From contig NZ_JAEDCO010000001.1 of the NCBI RefSeq assembly GCF_016294135.1, forward strand, positions 124,001-188,000: DNA of 64,000 bases, written 5' to 3'. The position numbers were made by a program, and so were the translations under genes. Shown here in pieces: positions 25,335 through 33,220 of this stretch (its first letter is position 1; each line of letters begins with the position of its first letter). The notes under the pieces were generated by a model. That model saw only the letters and a list, made by a program, of their open reading frames with translations, was not told the origin of the DNA and did not search any database. The stretch comes from Methanobrevibacter ruminantium. Lineage in GTDB: Archaea > Methanobacteriota > Methanobacteria > Methanobacteriales > Methanobacteriaceae.

Positions 25335-26477
25335 CTATTCATACCTCAATGCTTCTGTTGGAGCAAGCTTGGATGCCTTATAAGCAGGATAGATTCCACC
25401 GATTATTCCAACGATAATTGTAATTCCAAATGCAAGAATGAAAGTCTTAGGAGAGTAACCCAATGCAAAATCTGTAACATTAAATAATCTAAGACCCACT
25501 TCAGGTATCAATATTCCAAATATTGATCCGACTATTCCGGATAAGGTTGTCAGTACCAATGTCTCCCCTAGAATCATGGTTAAGATCTTTCTTGATTTCC
25601 AACCAACTGACTTTAAAACACCGATTTCCTTTGTCCTCTCATAAACTGCCATGACCATGGTATTTATGATTCCAATAGCTCCTACAATAATTGCAAGAGC
25701 TGAAACTGCAAGGGTGGCGGTATCCAATATTCCTAAAACATCATCGGCTATTGAAGAGATTTCCTCACTGGTCAATGTTGTAAAGTTTTCATAATCCTCT
25801 TCAATCTTTTCACTGATTGCTGAATCGTTTACATCTTCACCTGTTTTAACAAGGATACGTGAAACTCCATCCTTATCTGTTATATCCTGCAAAGTATCCA
25901 ATGGGACATAAATTCCACTGTCTACAAATGGGCTTCCAGTCTCAAAGATTCCTGAAACATTAAATTCCTTGCCTTGTAGGGTAATGTCATCTCCACGACT
26001 TACATTATTTAGTTCAGCATATTCCGCTCCAACAATTGCATCTCTAGAGCCATTTTCATACACTTTTCCATCAATGCTCTTAATCCCCATCATATAAAGT
26101 TTCTCAGGTGCCAATCCTACAACAGTGGTTGCAAAACTGTTTCTGGAATCTGAACTGCCTGATTTCAGCCGATCCATATTCATTTCAGTAACCGTTAGCG
26201 AACCAGCAGCATCTATGACTCCAGTCCTATTTTTCATCTCTTCAACTATTTCACTGTCTATCATACCTGTGTTTGTGCTGACAGAACTGGAATTGCTAAC
26301 TGTTATCTCAGCACCAACATCATTCAGCGAAGTTTGAACTGAGTCCTCCATTCCAGTGGTAATAAGGCCCAATGCCACAATAGTGGTAATCCCTATAGCA
26401 ATGCCAATAATGGACAATGCACTACGGGTCTTATTCCTAAATGGATTTTTTAAAATTAAATTAATGAATCTTATAAT
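25335..26477 (-). CDS. ABC transporter permease (MacB/FtsX type), ATT start
   Basis: Membrane partner of the ATPase downstream. Four helices are visible: one near the N terminus (IIGIAIGITTIVALGLITTG), a large outside domain of ~200 residues, then three C-terminal helices with the FtsX-type VYERTKEIGVLKSVGWKSRK loop. The first ATG/GTG/TTG candidate, TTG at 26417, would remove the conserved lead-in NPFRNKTRSALS. The frame stays open upstream to a TAA at 26487-26489. An AAGGGGAT ribosome site (26488-26481) stands three bases before ATT at 26477, the same spacing as at other genes here, so I place the start there. Either a rare ATT start or a start-codon loss. Confidence 0.85.
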   Translation of the reverse strand: MIRFINLILKNPFRNKTRSALSIIGIAIGITTIVALGLITTGMEDSVQTSLNDVGAEITVSNSSSVSTNTGMIDSEIVEEMKNRTGVIDAAGSLTVTEMNMDRLKSGSSDSRNSFATTVVGLAPEKLYMMGIKSIDGKVYENGSRDAIVGAEYAELNNVSRGDDITLQGKEFNVSGIFETGSPFVDSGIYVPLDTLQDITDKDGVSRILVKTGEDVNDSAISEKIEEDYENFTTLTSEEISSIADDVLGILDTATLAVSALAIIVGAIGIINTMVMAVYERTKEIGVLKSVGWKSRKILTMILGETLVLTTLSGIVGSIFGILIPEVGLRLFNVTDFALGYSPKTFILAFGITIIVGIIGGIYPAYKASKLAPTEALRYE

Positions 26478-26712
26478 AACATCCCCTTATAAATAATTAT
26501 TATTTTACTTTTTAAATAATTAAACTTAACTAAAAAATTATTGAATATTAAGTAAATTAAGTTTAAATAATAATGATAAAAAGGATTAAAATAACTATTT
26601 GAGTGATCTAAAGATTAAAAAAGAAAAAACAGACAAAACTAGGAAATAATAGATAAGTAAATAAAAGAATAAAATAGATAGAAAAAGAAAAATTAAGAAA
26701 AAAGAGACTTGC

Positions 26713-27888
26713 TTAAAGGGAAGCGAATACCTTATCAAGTGCTTCCACAAGTGCATCAATTTCCTCTTCATTAACCACTAAAGGAGGAGCAAACCTTAAT
26801 ACGTTTCCTGCGGTACAATTAATCAAGAATCCTTCTTCAAGCATTTTGCCAACTATATCTGCTCCTTCAAAGTTAAGTTCCAAACCTACCAAAAGACCAG
26901 AGCCTCTTGCATCGGTAATGAACTCATATTTCTCTTTCAATTCAGCTAATTTTTTAAGGAAGTATTCTCCCATTTCCTTACTGTGCTCAACAAGGTTTTC
27001 CTCTTCAAAGACATCAAAAACAGCATTTGCTGCCGCACCTGCAAGAGGACTTCCTGCAAAGGTTGTACCATGGTCACCAGGTACAAAACCGCCAGCAACA
27101 TCCTCTTTTGCCAAGAATGCAGCCATTGGGAATCCTCCACCAATACCTTTAGCTACAGTCATGATATCTGCATCTATGCCGAATAATTCATGAGCAAACA
27201 ATGCACCACATCTTCCGAAACCTGATTGCACTTCATCTACAATGATTAATACTCCTTTTTCCTTACATAAGTCATTTAATCCTTTGTAGAACTCTTCGCT
27301 TGCTACATGAACACCACCTTCACCTTGAACAGGCTCAATGATAATAGCTGCAGTGTTTTCAGTGATTGCTTCCTTAACACTGTCCAAATTGCCGAATTCA
27401 ACTTTCTTGAATCCTCTTGGCAAGTTTTCTGTGTAAGGTGCACTGTATTCTGGGTGGTCTGTTACAGATAAGGTCAAGAATGTTCTTCCGTGGAATGAGT
27501 CTCCGCAGAACAATACTTCATGCTTGCCGCTGTATTTGATTGCAAGCTTAAGTGCACCCTCATTAGCTTCAGCACCGGAGTTTGCAAAGAAGATTCTGTC
27601 AAAATTGGTTGCATCCACCAATCTTTTAGCATAAAGTGTAGCAGGTTCATTATAGTAAATGCTTGAAATGTGAATGAGCTTTTCAGCTTGATCTTGAATA
27701 GCTTTCACAAGCTTAGGATGATTGTGGCCTAAACAGTTTACAGCAATCCCTGCCAAAAAGTCCAAATACTCGTTACCGTCAATATCCCATACCTTAACTC
27801 CTTCTCCATGGTCAAGGACAATTGGGACTCTATTAAATGTATTAATGAAATATTTATCTTCAATATCAATGATTTCTTGTGTTTTCAT
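26713..27888 (-). CDS. argD: Acetylornithine aminotransferase
   Basis: PLP aminotransferase of arginine synthesis that acts on N-acetylornithine. The 391 residues have FANSGAEANEGALKLA, the VDEVQSGFGRCG region, and the PLP lysine in TVAKGIGGGFPMAA. The class-III pattern and YLDFLAGIAVNCLGHNHPK N terminus match ArgD. The start at 27888 follows GAGGGGAATTTTC; the ATG at 27903 overlaps this site. It may also act in lysine synthesis (DapC activity), as in some prokaryotes. Transcribed alone. Confidence 0.94.
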   Translation of the reverse strand: MKTQEIIDIEDKYFINTFNRVPIVLDHGEGVKVWDIDGNEYLDFLAGIAVNCLGHNHPKLVKAIQDQAEKLIHISSIYYNEPATLYAKRLVDATNFDRIFFANSGAEANEGALKLAIKYSGKHEVLFCGDSFHGRTFLTLSVTDHPEYSAPYTENLPRGFKKVEFGNLDSVKEAITENTAAIIIEPVQGEGGVHVASEEFYKGLNDLCKEKGVLIIVDEVQSGFGRCGALFAHELFGIDADIMTVAKGIGGGFPMAAFLAKEDVAGGFVPGDHGTTFAGSPLAGAAANAVFDVFEEENLVEHSKEMGEYFLKKLAELKEKYEFITDARGSGLLVGLELNFEGADIVGKMLEEGFLINCTAGNVLRFAPPLVVNEEEIDALVEALDKVFASL

Positions 27889-28118
27889 GAAAATTCCCCT
27901 CATTTTTAATTTTTTAATGAACAGATAATTGTTAGTTAAATAATCGTTAATAAGATTAAAATCAAAAATTTTTGCCTATTAAAGATTGAACACAATTATA
28001 TTTATAGTTTATTATATAAAAGAATAAGTAATGAAAAGATATATGGAATTAGAAATGTAGTGATAAGAAATAGGATAAATTCCATAATATATCACATATT
28101 CATATTGGGATTGATTAT

Positions 28119-29162
28119 ATGGCACAGATAATACTAGGCAAAACTGGACTGAAAATAGAAAAGAATGGTTTTGGAGCTCTTCCTATCCAAAGGACTTCAT
28201 TTGATGAAACTAAAGAGATCGTTCAAAAGGCTTATGCTAATGGAATTAACTTTTATGATACTGCAAGAGCATACACCGATAGTGAAGAAAAGCTAAACTA
28301 TGCCTTTGAAGGATTCAATGATAAATATCCGAGGGAAAGCATCATAATAGCTACAAAAACCCAAGGGGAAAACAGAAAGGATATAGAAAAGGACATTAAA
28401 ACAAGCCTTGACAATCTTGGCACTGATTACATTGACCTTTATCAAATCCACAACCCATCATTCTGCCCTACTGAAGGTGATGGAAGTGGGGCATATGATG
28501 CATTATTCGATCTTTATGATGAAGGAATCATAAGACACATCGGCTTTACCTCCCATAAGGCAGAGCTTGCTATGGAAGCTATTGAAAGTGGATTGTACGA
28601 AACAATCCAATTCCCATTCTCCTACCTTACAGGCCCTAAGGAACTTGCCATTGTTGAGATGGCAAGGGCGAACAATGTAGGTTTCATTGCAATGAAAGCT
28701 ATGAGTGGAGGATTGATTGGAAGCTCTAAAGCGGCTTATGCTTACATAAATAGCTTTGATAATGTAGTTCCTATCTGGGGAGTTCAAAGAATGTCTGAAC
28801 TTGATGAGTTCCTATCCTATATGAAAGATGAACCAACTCTTGATAACGAATTGGAGGAAATAATCAAAAATGAAAGAGAGGAGTTGCAAGGAGATTTCTG
28901 CAGAGGCTGCGGATACTGCATGCCTTGTCCTGAAGGAATTGAAATATTCCAATGCGCAAGAATGTCCTTATGGATTAGAAGATTCCCATCAGCTCCAAGC
29001 TTGACTCCAGAGTCTCAAGAAAAGATGAAGAAGATTGAAGAGTGTACAGAATGCAAGCAATGCGTAAGCAGATGCCCATACGAATTGGACATCCCAGAGC
29101 TCTTAAAGAAAAACTATGAAGACTACAAAAAGATCTTATCTGGCGAGATAAAAGTAGATTAA
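28119..29162 (+). CDS. Aldo/keto reductase with C-terminal 4Fe-4S domain
   Basis: NAD(P)H-type aldo/keto reductase of 347 residues fused to a ferredoxin-like tail. Catalytic residues are visible in YDTARAYTDSEEKL (Asp, Tyr), IIATKTQ (Lys) and YQIHNPS (His). The C-terminal ~100 residues carry CRGCGYCMPCPEGI and CTECKQCVSRCPYEL, enough for Fe-S clusters. This fused architecture is common in methanogens and anaerobes; its substrate is unknown. GGGATTGATTAT precedes the ATG. Confidence 0.93.
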   Translation: MAQIILGKTGLKIEKNGFGALPIQRTSFDETKEIVQKAYANGINFYDTARAYTDSEEKLNYAFEGFNDKYPRESIIIATKTQGENRKDIEKDIKTSLDNLGTDYIDLYQIHNPSFCPTEGDGSGAYDALFDLYDEGIIRHIGFTSHKAELAMEAIESGLYETIQFPFSYLTGPKELAIVEMARANNVGFIAMKAMSGGLIGSSKAAYAYINSFDNVVPIWGVQRMSELDEFLSYMKDEPTLDNELEEIIKNEREELQGDFCRGCGYCMPCPEGIEIFQCARMSLWIRRFPSAPSLTPESQEKMKKIEECTECKQCVSRCPYELDIPELLKKNYEDYKKILSGEIKVD

Positions 29163-29214
29163 TTTTAATTTAAAATAGTTTAAATATTAAGTAAAATAAA
29201 TTATAAATAGTATT

Positions 29215-29259
29215 TTTTAAAATATGTTTTAAAAATATGTCTTAAAAATATGTTTTAAA
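29215..29259. repeat. 13-base tandem repeat upstream of cyclophilin gene
   Basis: TTTTAAAAATATG-type units follow one another at 29215 (12 bases), 29227, 29240 (one change) and 29253 (partial). They lie between a TATA-like TTATAAATAG (29201-29210) and the start at 29305, so they would form part of the leader. Confidence 0.7.
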
Positions 29260-29304
29260 CTAAATAAAAAAATAACTATCATTAAACAATTGAAACGTGA
29301 TATA

Positions 29305-29733
29305 ATGAAAAAAGCAATTATTGAAACTGAAAAAGGAGATATCGTATTGGAATTATTCCCTAATGAAGCTCCTGGAACTGTAGCAAACTTTGAAAAATTA
29401 GCTAATGAAGGATTTTATGACGGATTAACTTTCCACAGAGTAATTCCTAACTTTGTAATTCAAGGTGGATGTCCTATTGGTAACGGTACCGGAGGACCAG
29501 GATACACCATTAAATGTGAAACTGAAGGAAACCCACACAAACATGGAACTGGAGCATTATCTATGGCTCACGCAGGTAAAGACACTGGTGGAAGCCAATT
29601 CTTCATTACTCACAGTCCACAACCACACTTAGATGGTGTTCACACCGTATTCGGACAAGTTATCGAAGGTATGGATGTTGTAAATGCTATCCGTGCTGGA
29701 GACAAAATGTTAAAAGTAACCATTCAAGGTTAG
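29305..29733 (+). CDS. Peptidyl-prolyl cis-trans isomerase (cyclophilin)
   Basis: Protein-folding helper that isomerises proline bonds. The 142-residue single-domain product shows FHRVIPNFVIQGGCP, GTGALSMAHAGKDTGGSQFF and HTVFGQVIEGMDVV, the active-site elements of the cyclophilin fold. The start at 29305 follows CGTGATATA; the TTG at 29290 is unlikely. No signal peptide, so it works in the cytoplasm. A clear terminator follows. Confidence 0.96.
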   Translation: MKKAIIETEKGDIVLELFPNEAPGTVANFEKLANEGFYDGLTFHRVIPNFVIQGGCPIGNGTGGPGYTIKCETEGNPHKHGTGALSMAHAGKDTGGSQFFITHSPQPHLDGVHTVFGQVIEGMDVVNAIRAGDKMLKVTIQG

Positions 29734-29745
29734 ATTAAAAATTAA

Positions 29746-29778
29746 AGCAGTTTTTAACTGCTACTTATTCTTTTTTTT
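29746..29778 (+). terminator. Terminator after cyclophilin gene
   Basis: AGCAGTT (29746-29752) pairs perfectly with AACTGCT (29756-29762) across a TTT loop, and a run of eight T follows at 29771-29778. It begins 13 bases after the stop codon. Confidence 0.75.
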
Positions 29779-29920
29779 AAGATTTTTTCATGCATTATTT
29801 AAATAAAAACTTTTTTTAAAAACATTACAATACTATAAAAATGAAAAAATAGAAGAGAAAAAATGAAAAAAATAAGATAAAAATTAAATAAAAATTAAAA
29901 AAATTAATAAGAAATCAAAA

Positions 29921-30055
29921 TCAATAGCCATACTCTTCATCGGCTAAATCCAAATCATCAGGATTTCTAATCATATATCCGCATTCATGACATTTGTATG
30001 TATTGTAGTTGATCTCTTCAATAGCTTCAGAACCACATCTTGGACATCTTGCCAT
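29921..30055 (-). CDS. Small zinc-ribbon protein, 44 residues
   Basis: Short gene with a strong GGAGGGTGATTA ribosome site before its ATG at 30055. The 44-residue product begins MARCPRCGSEAIEEINYN and has a second pair CHECGY, so four cysteines form one zinc ribbon, followed by an acidic tail (DDLDLADEEYGY). It is convergent with the cyclophilin gene. Such small zinc ribbons are frequent in methanogens, mostly with unknown roles; RNA or protein binding is plausible. Confidence 0.85.
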   Translation of the reverse strand: MARCPRCGSEAIEEINYNTYKCHECGYMIRNPDDLDLADEEYGY

Positions 30056-30210
30056 TAATCACCCTCCTTTAATGAATGATTATTTTATATGCTTTGCAGT
30101 TTATAAAACTTTCTAAAAAATTTCATCTCGAAGAAAAAATTTATTTATAAAAACAATTATATATTATTAAAATTAATACAAAATTAAATAAAAATAATAA
30201 AGGTGAAAAT

Positions 30211-30891
30211 ATGGAATATGAAATACGTGGAGGAGCTTTCCCTATTGTAATATGCACATTGCATGAAGGGGAAACCATTAAAAATGAAACGGGGGCAATG
30301 TCCTTTATGACCTCTGGAATGAAAATGGAAACCAATACTGGAGGAGGCCTTTTAAAAGGACTTGGAAGAGCATTGTCTGGAGATAGCTTATTCTTAAACT
30401 TCTTTACTGCAGAGAACGGCACCCAGCAAATAGGGTTCTCAACACGCAGCCCAGGAAAAATCATACCTTTCAAATTGGATGGCACCAATACCATAATCGG
30501 TCAGAAAAATGCATTCTTGGCTGCAGAAGACTCTGTTGAAATTGAGATATACTTTAAAAACAAACTTGGAACCGGAATATTCGGTGGTGAAGGATTTATC
30601 CTTCAAAAATTCTCTGGAGAAGGATTAGTATTCTTGGAAATTGATGGTGAAGTAATTGAACATGACCTCCAAGAAGGAGAAACCTTACTTTTAGATCCGG
30701 GACATCTCGCTGCAATGGAAGAAACTGTTGGATATGAGATTGAAAGAGTCAAAGGTGCTAAAAACATATTATTCGGTGAAGGACTCTTCTTCGCTAAAAT
30801 ACAAGGCCCAGGAAAAGTTTGGATTCAAACCATGCCTATCAGCAAATTAGCTGAAGCAATAATCCCATTTATTCCAACAAGCACTGGATAA
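30211..30891 (+). CDS. AIM24 family protein
   Basis: Conserved protein of 226 residues with a Gly-rich beta-sheet pattern. The opening YEIRGGAFPIVICTLHEGET, the GGGLLKGLGRALSGDSLFLN segment and GLFFAKIQGPGKVWIQTMP match the AIM24/TIGR00266 family. Function in prokaryotes is unknown; the yeast member affects mitochondrial inner membrane shape. AAAGGTGAAAAT precedes the ATG. It is transcribed alone and ends at a strong terminator. Confidence 0.92.
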   Translation: MEYEIRGGAFPIVICTLHEGETIKNETGAMSFMTSGMKMETNTGGGLLKGLGRALSGDSLFLNFFTAENGTQQIGFSTRSPGKIIPFKLDGTNTIIGQKNAFLAAEDSVEIEIYFKNKLGTGIFGGEGFILQKFSGEGLVFLEIDGEVIEHDLQEGETLLLDPGHLAAMEETVGYEIERVKGAKNILFGEGLFFAKIQGPGKVWIQTMPISKLAEAIIPFIPTSTG

Positions 30892-30916
30892 TAATGATAA
30901 TGTAATAAAAAATTTT

Positions 30917-30960
30917 AAAAAGTTTATTATTTAATAAACTTTTTTTCTTTTTTAATATTT
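30917..30960 (+). terminator. Terminator after AIM24 gene
   Basis: AAAAAGTTTATT (30917-30928) pairs perfectly with AATAAACTTTTT (30933-30944) across a four-base loop, followed by more T-rich sequence. Twelve paired bases make it one of the best hairpins in the window. Confidence 0.7.
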
Positions 30961-31089
30961 GAACCATCCAAAAATCAATATTAACTTCATTCCCTTTTTT
31001 TAATTTTTCTAAACAATTTATCTCATTATTTCTCGTCTTTTTTTAAAAAATTTTTAAACAACATTAAATAATATAAAATCATATCTATA

Positions 31090-31683
31090 ATTATATTATT
31101 CGAAAAGGAAAACACAGAAGAAAAAATCATAACCTCTACTTTTAACATTGTTCAAAAAGAAGGTGTTCAAAAAGCAACAACTAAGAAAATAGCTGCTGAA
31201 GCCGGAGCGAATGAGGTAACTGTCTTTAGGAAATTTGAAAATAAAAAAAATCTCATAGAGGCTACTAAAGATTACTATATGTCAAAGCTTCTTTCCAGAC
31301 TGGAAGAAACCTTCGATTATGATGAGGATGAAAGCATCGAAGATTATCTTAAACACTGTTTTCATGGAATTCTAGATTTTTCACAAGAGGATATTAGCAT
31401 TATCCGAGTTGCTATGCAAGAAATTACAGGAGAAACAGATAAAAAACTTTTAATTTCCCACATCACTGATACAATTATCAATGAAATGGAAGAATTCTTT
31501 AAATTGCAATTGGAAAAAAGCGTTATAAAAAATGTTAACTCCAAAGCAATATCCGTAATGTGCTTTAGCATAATATTCCCATCCACTATTTTATGGCAGA
31601 TATACGGAAACAATGCATATATTGAATCAGACATTTTCGCTGATGACTATCTCGATATCATCTTTAATGGAATAAAACCTTAA
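31090..31683 (+). CDS. TetR family regulator lacking a standard start codon
   Basis: One-component repressor. The N-terminal DNA-binding domain is complete: TTKKIAAEAGANEVTVFRKF followed by ENKKNLIEA, the classic TetR helix-turn-helix. The ATG at 31279 would remove all of it, so it cannot be the true start. Upstream the frame is open to a TAA at 31069-31071 without ATG, GTG or TTG. ATT (31090) or ATA (31093) are the only start-like codons and lie close to where transcription from an AATATAAAA box (about 31069-31077) would begin, so a leaderless non-standard start is possible. From 31090 the protein has 197 residues, normal for the family. A recent start-codon loss is the alternative. Confidence 0.75.
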   Translation: MILFEKENTEEKIITSTFNIVQKEGVQKATTKKIAAEAGANEVTVFRKFENKKNLIEATKDYYMSKLLSRLEETFDYDEDESIEDYLKHCFHGILDFSQEDISIIRVAMQEITGETDKKLLISHITDTIINEMEEFFKLQLEKSVIKNVNSKAISVMCFSIIFPSTILWQIYGNNAYIESDIFADDYLDIIFNGIKP

Positions 31684-31750
31684 TTAAAGACTAAATTACT
31701 ACTTATTAATCAAATAACGACTATTTATCGTTGTTTTTAGCATTTTAACA

Positions 31751-31831
31751 TGCAAGTAAGCACTTACATTCGAAAATCTTTATATAATAAGGTTTTTAAA
31801 TATAGTAGTGTGAACTATAATCACACTATAT
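31751..31831 (+). promoter_or_regulatory. Promoter with two dyad operators, plus strand
   Basis: TGCAAGT-N4-ACTTACA (31751-31768) is an 18-base near-perfect palindrome just upstream of a strong TATA box, TTTATATAATAA (31779-31790). TAGTGTGA-N7-TCACACTA (31806-31828) is a perfect palindrome over the predicted start point near 31810. Such flanking dyads are typical of a repressor-controlled promoter, and the TetR gene ends only 67 bases upstream. The transcript would run to the right, towards the opposite-strand ArsB-family gene. Confidence 0.55.
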
Positions 31832-31909
31832 CCAAAAAAGAATTCATATATTAGACCTTTAAAAATTCGTAAAAAATTAAAAAATTTGTTTAATTTTTTT
31901 ATCAACCTT

Positions 31910-31961
31910 AATTACTGTAAGAAGTGTTTCTGCATCTATGATGTGGATCACTACAGTAATT
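31910..31961. other. 52-base inverted repeat
   Basis: AATTACTGTA (31910-31919) and TACAGTAATT (31952-31961) are perfect reverse complements. The interior can also pair (GTG with CAC; GCATC with GATGT), giving a long hairpin. A T-run follows to the right on the plus strand (31977-31983). It could terminate the orphan plus-strand transcript or act at the 3' end of the ArsB-family mRNA. Confidence 0.5.
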
Positions 31962-32031
31962 CTATTTATAAAATACTTTTTTTCAATATAAAATTTCCTA
32001 AAAATAATAATTTATTTCTATTTTTTCAAGA

Positions 32032-33048
32032 TCAATTAGTTAAAAAATATACTGCTAATAAAATTAAGAGCAAAGCTATATTCAGAACTGTGAATACTGT
32101 CAAATATCTGATTTTAAAATCATTGAACTCTCTAGCAAGTATCTTATATGAAATAAGATTAGCCATTGACGCAATGAGAGTGCCTAATCCCCCGATATTG
32201 ATTCCAACAATAATGGATTCATAATTTGAACTGAAGCCACTGAGCAATATTGCAGCAGGAACATTTGAAATGACTTGTGATGAAATAATACCAAATATGA
32301 CCTCATTACCTATAATCCATTGCTTAAATAGGGAATTGAAGAAAGGAATGCATTGCAGATTTCCTATCAAAACAAACAATGCAATAAATGTTAAAAGCAA
32401 GTAATAGTCCACACCTATAAACACCCTTTTCAAGAATCCTTCCCACTCAACTTCAATCTTTCCAAACCTTGGCAAACTGACTTCATCACTTGGAATAAAG
32501 AATGACAAAATAATCAAAAAGGCCACTGATACGATTATATAAGGCAGAAGCAGAAGGAAAAATGATTGAAATGGAATATGGGACACAGTATACATTACAA
32601 TATTGTGTGGAGCCCCAATAGGAAGAACCATGCATCCCACATTTGCTGCAATGGTTTCTAAGCTAACTGCAAATATTATTAAGTCAACCCTTTCCATTTT
32701 CTTTAAGGCCAATAATGTAAATGGCACAAAAATAATCAGTGAAACGTCATTTGTAATAAAAATGGAACTGAAGAAGCAAGTGAAAACCAAGAACAAAACA
32801 AGTCCACGAGTGTTTTTAACTTTATCCAATAGCTTACGAACCAATATCTCAAATACAGACAGATTCTTTAAGATCTCCACTATAATCATTATTGCAAAAA
32901 GAAGAATGATTGTTTCCCAATTGATGTAATTCAAATAATCCTTATTTGGTAAAACAAAAAAGCATGAAACAATAGCCAATATCAAAGAAATGGAGAAGAT
33001 TGTTTCCTTTTTAAAAAAGTTTAAAAATCCGTCTTTCAAATTATTCAT
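32032..33048 (-). CDS. ArsB/NhaD/SLC13-type anion permease
   Basis: Integral membrane transporter of 338 residues with about ten helices, starting FSISLILAIVSCFFVLP. The FITNDVSLIIFVPFTLLALK segment and the NVGCMVLPIGAPHNIVMYTV loop, repeated as SQVISNVPAAILLSG in the second half, are hallmarks of the ArsB/CitM ion-transporter fold. The substrate (arsenite, a dicarboxylate or sodium exchange) cannot be decided. No ribosome site precedes the ATG; a TATA-like TTAAATATATTC about 25 bases upstream suggests a leaderless mRNA. Confidence 0.88.
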   Translation of the reverse strand: MNNLKDGFLNFFKKETIFSISLILAIVSCFFVLPNKDYLNYINWETIILLFAIMIIVEILKNLSVFEILVRKLLDKVKNTRGLVLFLVFTCFFSSIFITNDVSLIIFVPFTLLALKKMERVDLIIFAVSLETIAANVGCMVLPIGAPHNIVMYTVSHIPFQSFFLLLLPYIIVSVAFLIILSFFIPSDEVSLPRFGKIEVEWEGFLKRVFIGVDYYLLLTFIALFVLIGNLQCIPFFNSLFKQWIIGNEVIFGIISSQVISNVPAAILLSGFSSNYESIIVGINIGGLGTLIASMANLISYKILAREFNDFKIRYLTVFTVLNIALLLILLAVYFLTN

Positions 33049-33220
33049 AATATTATTTTAGTGAATATATTTAATAAAGTTTTAAAAAAAGTAAAGAAAG
33101 TTTAAAGAAATGCTAAAAACCAAAAAATGTTTGAAAAAATAAATAAAAAAGAAATACAAAAGAAATACAGTAAATGAAAAAAAGAAAAAAGGGAATATAA
33201 TTAAAATAATTATATTCTCT

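Larger units (their letters stand above)
31684..32031. other. Intergenic, 348 bp, orphan promoter and hairpins
   Basis: Lies between the convergent TetR and ArsB-family genes. It contains, left to right, a possible TetR terminator (AACGA/TCGTT at 31716-31732 then TTTTT), two palindromes around a plus-strand TATA box, and a 52-base inverted repeat at 31910-31961. These are listed separately. A TTG-started frame at 31886 on the plus strand overlaps the ArsB-family gene and is probably not a gene. Confidence 0.6.

Noticed and set aside
26417..26419. TTG as start of the exporter permease
   Set aside because: It lacks a ribosome site and would remove conserved residues that lie after a good ribosome site further upstream.
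31886..32224. Plus-strand ORF after the orphan promoter
   Set aside because: It starts at TTG without a ribosome site and mostly overlaps the ArsB-family gene in antisense; composition looks non-coding.
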